The notes beneath the pieces were generated by a model that did not search any database, had not been told where the DNA came from, and saw only the letters and a list, made by a program, of their open reading frames with translations. Made by a program: the position numbers and the translations under genes. DNA of 5,717 nucleotides. Source: Phycisphaerales bacterium (lineage in GTDB: Bacteria; Planctomycetota; Phycisphaerae; Phycisphaerales; SM1A02). The stretch lies in the NCBI GenBank assembly GCA_007127615.1, contig SKZB01000279.1, forward strand, positions 1 to 5,717, read 5' to 3'. This document shows, in pieces, positions 1-4,566 of the stretch. Each line of letters starts with the position of its first letter. The stretch's first letter is position 1.

Positions 1-419
1 AGGACAACTGCACCGTTCACTGCTTTCCCGGCAAAGACGTGACGATTGAAGAGGACGGCCACATCGGTCACGGCGCGGTGCTTCACGGCTGCACGATCCG
101 GCGCAACGCGATGGTCGGCATGAACGCGGTCGTCATGGACGATGCCGTCATCGGCGAAAACGCATTCGTCGCGGCGATGAGCTTCGTCAGGGCCGGCACC
201 GAGGTTCCGGCCAACACCCTCGTCGGCGGCATCCCCGCGAAGCCGATGCGCGAGCTTTCGGAGCAGGAAATCGCGTGGAAAAGCGAAGGGACGGGGCACT
301 ACCAGCACCTGGCGCGGCGGTATCTGGCGACCGCAAAGGAAGTCACGCCTCTGGAGAAGATTGAAGCGGATCGCCCGCGCGTGCCGGACCTGCTCTACAA
401 ACCGAAGCACGAGCAATGA
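1..419 (+). CDS. paaY: PaaY-like gamma-carbonic-anhydrase/hexapeptide-repeat protein (5' partial)
   Basis: The reading frame is open from the left edge (first full codon at base 3) to TGA at 417-419, giving the last 138 residues of a protein that is usually about 200 aa; roughly the first 60 residues lie outside. The text closely follows PaaY/CaiE proteins: [53 protein letters not shown]. It forms a left-handed parallel beta-helix of hexapeptide repeats followed by a C-terminal helix. All three histidines expected to bind zinc in the gamma-carbonic-anhydrase fold are visible, encoded at 18-20, 69-71 and 84-86, with the usual five-residue step between the last two. PaaY is known as a thioesterase linked to phenylacetyl-CoA degradation, and CaiE is its carnitine-operon relative. 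No paa or cai gene is seen here, so substrate is unproven. It converges on the minus-strand genes. The symbol is by family resemblance. Confidence 0.88.
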   Translation, partial: DNCTVHCFPGKDVTIEEDGHIGHGAVLHGCTIRRNAMVGMNAVVMDDAVIGENAFVAAMSFVRAGTEVPANTLVGGIPAKPMRELSEQEIAWKSEGTGHYQHLARRYLATAKEVTPLEKIEADRPRVPDLLYKPKHEQ

Positions 420-438
420 CGGCAGGAGATCGGCGGGG
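420..438. other. Convergent intergenic spacer
   Basis: Only 19 bp separate the stop codons of the paaY-like gene (+) and the TPR membrane protein gene (-). No hairpin with a T-run is visible, so no bidirectional intrinsic terminator can be called. Termination here is presumably Rho-dependent, or transcripts overlap at their 3' ends. Confidence 0.7.
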
Positions 439-2586
439 TCACGGTTCAGCGCGGAACTGTTCGATCTGCGCTTCGATTTGCGCCAGTTCCTGCGTCATGC
501 CGTGCGAACGCGCGATTTCGGCGGCTTGTTCCGCGATCTCGATCGCCGTTTCATGCCGTCCCGCGTCGGCGTGGACGGAGGCGAGGATGAGCAGTGAGCC
601 GGGATCCTGCCCGCCGAACTGTTCGACCAGGTACTCCGCCAGCGCCAGCGCGGCCTGTCGATCGCGCACCGCGGGATCTTGCGCCTGCGAGTAGAGCCGA
701 ATCAGCCGCACGAGAACCGGCATGCGTTCCGGTCCCGGCGGCAGGGCGTCATGGACGTGACGGTAGAGCCGGTCCGCGGCCGCTTCGTCGCCGATTTCGG
801 CGGAGACATTCGCCAGCGTAAGCAGTGAGCCGAGATCATCGGGATGTTGCTCGACGTACCGGCGCAGCTCACGGGCGCCGTCCTGCAGCCGCCCGACGTT
901 GATGAGCGTGCGCGCGAGATCGCGACGGAACCGCGGCGCGGCGGGCGCGATTTCGCTGGCGGTGCGGTACGAACTGATCGCCTCTTCGGGGCGGTTCATG
1001 AACTCCAGCAGCCGGCCGCGCTCCCAGTGAAAGGCCGGCCATTCGGGCAGCAGCTCGACCGCGCGGTCCATGGATTCGAGCGCGGCATCCATCTCGCCGA
1101 GCAGGCGGTAGACCTCGGCCAGAGACCGGTGGGAATTGTGGTACTGCGGGCGGTTCTCCAGCGCGACCCGGAGATGGGTTTTCGCCGCGCGGGCCAGCTC
1201 CTGCATGCGCTCCTGACGTCCCTCCTGCCGCGCGACTTCGGCGCGGCGGAGGATTGACTGCGCCAGATTATGCCGGGGCATCCAGCCGCCGGGATTCTTC
1301 GCCACCGTATCGCGCCACAGCGTTTCGGAGTTCTCGTAGATCAGCGTCTGCCGCCACGTCAGCGCAAACAGGCCCGGCAGCACGATGACGCCGAGGGCGA
1401 TCCAGACGCGGGGCCGGGGGAGCAGATAGGCCAGGCCGCCGACGACGAACGCGATAAATCCGATGCTGGCGTGATAGACGAAGTGATCCGCCACGAACGA
1501 GAAGAGGTGGGGGTAGACGTTGAAGTAGCCCAGCGCGGGAAAGACCGTGCCGGCGTAAAGAGACAGCGCGACGAACGGTCCGCGGTAACCGCGCCGCAGC
1601 GCTTCGAGGCACGCCAGGCCGGCCGCGAGAAAGATCACCAGCGGCAGGTACTGCAGCGGATTGGAGGCGTCGATCTCCCACCGCGGATAGATGAACGTGA
1701 GCGGCTCCGGCCAGAGCATCTTGCCGGGGTAAAACACCAGGCCGCGCGTCGCGATCAGCGTGCGCTCAAGGAAGGAATGGTCGAAATCCGCCCCTTCCGC
1801 GCCGACCCACTCGCGTTCGATGGCGGCGGTGTTCATCGCGAGCAGGAATCCGACGACGAAAAACGGCGCCAGCGGCAGCAGTCTTTGCCAGGTGATCGGA
1901 TGCCGCTGCCAGATCATCACGAGGATCAGAGCCGCGGGCAGTGAACAGGTGACGGTTTTGCTGAACAGCGCGAGCAGGAACAGACCGAGCGCCGCGGCGT
2001 ACCAGCCCCAGGGTGAGCGTCCCCGGGATGAGCGGCGCCGGGGTCCGCCGGATGAGTCGTGCGTGGTGGTGAGAAACCGCAGCCGGTCGAAGTGAAGATA
2101 AGCCAGTGCGGCCGAGAGATAGAAGAAGAGCGAAAGCACGTTTTTGCGTTCGCTGACCCACGCCACCGATTCGACCATGATGGGATGCAATGCGAAGACC
2201 AGGGCGATGGCGAGAGCGCCCGGAACGCGCAACCGCACCAGCACGATCCAGAGCAGGATCGCGTTCATCCCGTGCAGCAGCACGTTCACCGCGTGGTAAC
2301 CCGCCGGGTTCAGTTCCCACAACCGATACTCCACCCAGAAGGTGGTGAAGACCATCGGGTAGTACTGCGGCGTTTCGTAGGGAATCCAGATGCGCAGCAA
2401 ACCGTCAAAGTCGCGGAGCAGTTCGTTTTCCGTGACGTAGTCGTTGTCATCCCAGATCCAGCCGGCATTCAATGCGGGCAGGTAGGCGAGGATGGTGATC
2501 AGCACGATGCCCGCCATGGCCCACGGCGCCCAGGCGGGCAGCGACCCCGGTTGGCGGGCCAGGTCGGTTGTCCGCGCGCTGTTCAT
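439..2586 (-). CDS. Polytopic GT-C-type (TMTC-like) membrane protein with C-terminal TPR repeats
   Basis: A 715-aa protein. The N-terminal half (about residues 20-425) is a multi-pass membrane domain. A first hydrophobic helix (about 22-40) leads to an acidic motif WDDNDYV at 45-51, the position of the catalytic acidic residues in GT-C glycosyltransferases. This is followed by LLHGMNAILLW (103-113), the hallmark HPIMVESVAWVSERKN at 134-149, and LALFSKT near 205-211. These match bacterial relatives of eukaryotic TMTC O-mannosyltransferases. The C-terminal part (about 425-715) carries some six TPR units, for example LAEVYRLLGEMDAALESMDR, beginning after the typical WRDTVAKNPGGWMPRHNLAQ join. 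A Ser/Arg-rich loop at 173-192 looks like an insert. The likely role is transfer of a sugar from a polyprenyl-phosphate donor to an extracytoplasmic protein, with TPRs binding a partner; donor and target are unknown. The ATG at 2584-2586 has GGGAG 10 nt upstream, inside the end of lpdA; the intergenic gap is 6 bp, so translational coupling is likely. Confidence 0.85.
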   Translation of the reverse strand: MNSARTTDLARQPGSLPAWAPWAMAGIVLITILAYLPALNAGWIWDDNDYVTENELLRDFDGLLRIWIPYETPQYYPMVFTTFWVEYRLWELNPAGYHAVNVLLHGMNAILLWIVLVRLRVPGALAIALVFALHPIMVESVAWVSERKNVLSLFFYLSAALAYLHFDRLRFLTTTHDSSGGPRRRSSRGRSPWGWYAAALGLFLLALFSKTVTCSLPAALILVMIWQRHPITWQRLLPLAPFFVVGFLLAMNTAAIEREWVGAEGADFDHSFLERTLIATRGLVFYPGKMLWPEPLTFIYPRWEIDASNPLQYLPLVIFLAAGLACLEALRRGYRGPFVALSLYAGTVFPALGYFNVYPHLFSFVADHFVYHASIGFIAFVVGGLAYLLPRPRVWIALGVIVLPGLFALTWRQTLIYENSETLWRDTVAKNPGGWMPRHNLAQSILRRAEVARQEGRQERMQELARAAKTHLRVALENRPQYHNSHRSLAEVYRLLGEMDAALESMDRAVELLPEWPAFHWERGRLLEFMNRPEEAISSYRTASEIAPAAPRFRRDLARTLINVGRLQDGARELRRYVEQHPDDLGSLLTLANVSAEIGDEAAADRLYRHVHDALPPGPERMPVLVRLIRLYSQAQDPAVRDRQAALALAEYLVEQFGGQDPGSLLILASVHADAGRHETAIEIAEQAAEIARSHGMTQELAQIEAQIEQFRAEP

Positions 2587-2592
2587 GGGATG

Positions 2593-4011
2593 TTATCTCC
2601 CGCCGGATTGACCGTTCTCACGATCGGCGATCTGTCGCGCCGCATCGGCGATCAGCTCGTTCATCGTGGGATGGGGGTGGAGGGTGCCGGCCAGGTCATC
2701 GAGTTCCGCGCCCATCTCCACCGCCAGCGCGCCTTCACCGATCATTTCGGCGGCGCCGGTGCCGACCAGGCCGACGCCGAGAATCATTTTCGTGTCGGGG
2801 TCGTAGATGATCTTGGTCAGGCCGTCCGTGCGTCCCATCCCGACGGCCCGCCCGGACGCACCCCACGGCAGTTTGACGATCTCGTGGCTGACGCCTTCGG
2901 CCCTGGCCTGCCGTTCGGTCAGTCCGCACCAGGCGATCTGCGGGTCGGTGAAGATCGTGACCGGTACGGCCCGCACATCGAGCGCGGTATTCCAGTTGGC
3001 GATCGATTCCGCGGCGACGCGCCCCTGCGCGAGGGCGAAGTCCGCCAGCAGCGGCCCGCCGGTGACATCGCCGACCGCGTACAGCCGCGGGTCGGTGGTG
3101 CGCAGTTGATCGTCGACCCGGATGAAACCATCTTCGTCCAGGGTGACACCGGTTCGATCGAGATTGAGCTTGTCGGTGTTCGCGCGCTGGCCGAGTGCGA
3201 CGATCACACGGTCGAATTCGGTGGTCTTCGGCGGGTTCTTGCCGGCAAAGGTGATGTGAACGGCCTTGCCGCTGAGGTCCGCATCGTCAACGGTCGTTTC
3301 GAGTGCAGCGTGCTCCAGGTCTCCGGCAAGCTGGCGCATGACGTTGCGGCTGAGATCGGTATCGACCGCAGGGAGCCACGCCTTGCCTTCGTGTACAAGC
3401 GTGACTTTGCTGCCCAGCGCGCGGTAAACGAGTGACATTTCGACGGCCATGTACCCGCCGCCGATGACGAGCAGCTTCTCGGGGATGGTTTCGATATCGA
3501 GCCCGCGGCCGGGGGTGAGAATGCGCTCGTCGTCAAAGGGCAGGGCGGACTGTTCGATGGGTCGGGAGCCGGTGGCGATCAGCGCACGTCGAAAACGGAC
3601 GCGCGGCACGCTGCCGCCGACGACGTTCACGCGGCGGGCATCTTCGAAGTTCGCTTCGCCCTGCAGGTGTTCGACGTTCAGTTTCTTCGCCTGCGCCGCG
3701 AGACCCTTGCTGAGGGTTGAGCGCGCTTTGTCCAGCCAGGTGCGAATCGCATCGCGATCGATCGTCGGCGGGCCGTAGGTGACGCCGAACTGTTTCGCCC
3801 GCTCGCCGTTGCGAATCGTTTCGGCGATGTGGAGCAGCGTCTTGGAGGGGACGCATCCTTCGTGGAGACAGACCCCGCCGAGCGAATCGCGCGGATCGAT
3901 GATGACGGACTCCACGCCGAGTTCGGCCGCGCGAAACGCGGCGGCGTACCCGCCGGGGCCGCCGCCGATGACGGCGAGATCGACTTCCTGTGTGAATTCA
4001 CCGACGACCAT
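2593..4011 (-). CDS. lpdA: Dihydrolipoyl dehydrogenase (E3 of a 2-oxoacid dehydrogenase complex)
   Basis: With ATG at 4009-4011 the product is 472 aa, the normal length for E3; the TAA stop is at 2593-2595. This flavoenzyme reoxidises dihydrolipoyl groups on E2, passing electrons through a disulfide and FAD to NAD+. Visible motifs (numbering from this ATG): FAD-binding GGGPGGY at 16-22; redox disulfide GGVCLHEGCVPSK with Cys48 and Cys53; ATGSR at 146-150; the second dinucleotide fold GGGYMAVE at 184-191; YAVGDVTGG at 311-319; and the catalytic dyad His447/Glu452 in HPHPTMNE. Unusual points: the NAD fold reads GxGxxA rather than GxGxxG, the end of its second strand is VTLVHEG where most E3s have VTVVE, and LLAD (321-324) replaces the common LLAH. 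E2 lies upstream on the same strand, separated by the four-helix-bundle segment. No Shine-Dalgarno is seen; the ten bases before ATG are pyrimidine-rich. Glutathione reductase or mercuric reductase is less likely because the C-terminal dyad and the E2 neighbour fit E3. Confidence 0.93.
   Translation of the reverse strand: MVVGEFTQEVDLAVIGGGPGGYAAAFRAAELGVESVIIDPRDSLGGVCLHEGCVPSKTLLHIAETIRNGERAKQFGVTYGPPTIDRDAIRTWLDKARSTLSKGLAAQAKKLNVEHLQGEANFEDARRVNVVGGSVPRVRFRRALIATGSRPIEQSALPFDDERILTPGRGLDIETIPEKLLVIGGGYMAVEMSLVYRALGSKVTLVHEGKAWLPAVDTDLSRNVMRQLAGDLEHAALETTVDDADLSGKAVHITFAGKNPPKTTEFDRVIVALGQRANTDKLNLDRTGVTLDEDGFIRVDDQLRTTDPRLYAVGDVTGGPLLADFALAQGRVAAESIANWNTALDVRAVPVTIFTDPQIAWCGLTERQARAEGVSHEIVKLPWGASGRAVGMGRTDGLTKIIYDPDTKMILGVGLVGTGAAEMIGEGALAVEMGAELDDLAGTLHPHPTMNELIADAARQIADRENGQSGGR
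2597..2601 (-). promoter_or_regulatory. Ribosome binding site of the TPR membrane protein gene
   Basis: On the minus strand GGGAG lies 10 nt before the ATG at 2584-2586. It sits within the last codons (Gly-Gly-Arg) of lpdA, just before that gene's TAA. This supports the chosen start and suggests that ribosomes finishing lpdA help initiate the downstream gene. Confidence 0.55.
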
Positions 4012-4151
4012 AAGGAGAGAGCGACGAAGCGACGGAGGGGCGGAGCGACGAAGGGGAGGGCCGGCGTGAGGATAAGCCGACTCGAACAACAGGCCTGCGA
4101 GCTTCGCGGTCTTCCCACGAAGTTGGGGCTGAAAGGAATGATAGCGAAAAA
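4012..4151. other. Intercistronic region between the four-helix-bundle gene and lpdA
   Basis: This 140-bp stretch contains no convincing gene. Its lpdA-proximal part (4020-4059) is the degenerate 8-bp repeat array. The rest holds a perfect-arm hairpin (4102-4122) and one arm (4081-4097) of a larger inverted repeat whose partner overlaps the 3' end of the four-helix-bundle gene. An in-frame TTG at 4087-4089 would lengthen lpdA by 26 residues, but these residues are encoded mainly by repeat DNA. Confidence 0.7.
4020..4059 (+). repeat. Degenerate 8-bp tandem array, left copy (5 units)
   Basis: Five consecutive octamers in register on the plus strand: AGCGACGA, AGCGACGG, AGGGGCGG, AGCGACGA and AGGGGAGG. 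The consensus is AGCGACGG with an AGGGGCGG variant. The same array is present in inverted orientation at 4521-4560, on the other side of the four-helix-bundle gene. Because the unit is 8 bp, it is not a codon-based repeat. The array ends 8 bp before the lpdA ATG (on the minus strand). Confidence 0.85.
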
Positions 4152-4172
4152 TCAGGCCTGCTTGTTCTCGAG
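4081..4172 (-). repeat. Imperfect inverted repeat spanning the 3' end of the four-helix-bundle gene
   Basis: The plus-strand arm at 4081-4097 (CTCGAACAACAGGCCTG) is complementary over all 17 bases to the arm at 4153-4172, which carries one 1-nt and one 2-nt bulge. The core of each arm is the palindrome CAGGCCTG. The 55-nt loop contains a second hairpin: CTTCGCGG at 4102-4109 pairs with CCACGAAG at 4115-4122 around a 5-nt loop, with one G-U pair in the minus-strand RNA. The right arm covers the last codons and stop of the four-helix-bundle gene. There is no T-run after the outer stem, so it is not a standard terminator. A role in RNA processing, stability or termination is inference. Confidence 0.65.
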
Positions 4173-4517
4173 ACTGCGGATGAGTCCTTGAAGGACCCGG
4201 TCCGTCTCTCTCAGGTGCTCACGCAAGGCGGGATCGGCGACGAGAAGGTTCAACTCAACCACCAGCTCAAACTGGGTCTCAAGTTCGGCAAGCGACCCGC
4301 GGGCGAAGCGCAGGTGTTTGAGGTAATCGGGACGGGACTGGCGAGCATGACCTTCCGCGATGTTTGACGGAATTGAGACGGCACAACGACGCATCTGGCT
4401 GGTGAGGCCAAACTGTTCTTCGGCGGGCAGGCCGTTCGTCCACACATAGATGAGTTTGGCCAGCGCCATGCCCTTTTGCCAGGCAATCAAATCCCGAAAT
4501 GTCCGCACACTGCTCAT
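4152..4517 (-). CDS. Four-helix-bundle protein of the 23S rRNA intervening-sequence (IVP) family
   Basis: A 121-aa protein, the normal length for the family (TIGR02436-type, often labelled S23 ribosomal protein). Hallmarks: FRDLIAWQKGMALA near the N-terminus (7-20), EEQFGLTSQMRRCAVSIPSNIAEGHAR at about 33-59, RFARGSLAELETQ at about 70-82, and a final amphipathic helix DRVLQGLIRSL. It is predicted to be four antiparallel helices that assemble as oligomers, related to the Avd accessory proteins of diversity-generating retroelements. Members were first seen inside intervening sequences of 23S rRNA genes, but many are free-standing and of unknown function. Here no rRNA sequence surrounds it; it sits between E2 and E3 genes and is bounded by inverted octamer arrays, which suggests it arrived as part of a small element. 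The ATG at 4515-4517 is preceded by AAGGGG at a 6-nt spacing, a weak Shine-Dalgarno supplied by the edge of the array. Confidence 0.92.
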   Translation of the reverse strand: MSSVRTFRDLIAWQKGMALAKLIYVWTNGLPAEEQFGLTSQMRRCAVSIPSNIAEGHARQSRPDYLKHLRFARGSLAELETQFELVVELNLLVADPALREHLRETDRVLQGLIRSLENKQA

Positions 4518-4520
4518 TCG

Positions 4521-4560
4521 AATCCCCTTCGCCCCTCCGTCGCTCCGTCGCTCCGTCGCT
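4521..4560 (-). repeat. 8-bp tandem array, right copy (inverted relative to left copy)
   Basis: On the plus strand three perfect CCGTCGCT units occupy 4537-4560, preceded by the variant octamers TCGCCCCT (4529-4536) and AATCCCCT (4521-4528). Read on the minus strand these are AGCGACGG three times, then AGGGGCGA and AGGGGATT, the same family as at 4020-4059 but in the opposite orientation. The array begins 6 bp after the E2 stop codon and its far end lies three bases upstream of the four-helix-bundle ATG, where it provides the AAGGGG ribosome-binding-like sequence. Confidence 0.87.
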
Positions 4561-4566
4561 TTCCCT

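Larger units (their letters stand above)
4020..4560 (-). mobile_element. Putative IVP-type insertion segment bounded by inverted octamer arrays
   Basis: This 541-bp segment contains one gene (four-helix-bundle protein) and carries the same repeat family at both ends in inverted orientation. Its ends fall 6 bp from the E2 stop and 8 bp from the lpdA ATG, so it fills the whole gap between two genes that normally lie close together. In the minus-strand RNA the two arrays could pair into a long stem closing a loop of about 460 nt, as in intervening sequences of rRNA genes. No transposase and no clear target-site duplication are visible, so mobility is inferred from architecture only. Confidence 0.45.

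Noticed and set aside
39..419. GTG at 39 as the start of the paaY-like gene
   Set aside because: The frame continues upstream to the window edge with clear PaaY sequence, including the first zinc-ligand histidine (18-20), so the gene begins outside the window.
1270..1944. Plus-strand open frame of 224 codons
   Set aside because: It is antisense to the membrane domain of the TPR protein, whose motifs are strong. The translation is low-complexity, rich in Arg, Gln and Asp.
2059..3435. Long plus-strand open frame of 458 codons
   Set aside because: It is antisense to both lpdA and the 5' end of the TPR protein gene. It has no recognisable domain, is rich in Arg/Gly/Asp/His as expected for a high-GC shadow frame, and crosses two well-supported genes.
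4012..4089. N-terminal extension of lpdA from a TTG at 4087-4089
   Set aside because: The extra 26 residues (PLRRSAPPSLRRS-like) are encoded mostly by the octamer array and are not part of the E3 fold. ATG at 4009-4011 gives the standard length.
4141..4172. Intrinsic terminator after the four-helix-bundle gene
   Set aside because: The CAGGCCTG palindrome is followed by ATTTTT on the minus strand, but as a local hairpin it has no loop. The larger stem pairs with a segment 55 nt away and is not followed by a T-run.
4152..4517. Fragment of a 23S rRNA gene around the IVP gene
   Set aside because: Flanking sequence on both sides is coding (E2, E3) or octamer repeat; no rRNA sequence is recognisable.
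4521..4560. CRISPR-like repeat
   Set aside because: The units are 8 bp and contiguous with no spacers, so this is a simple tandem array.
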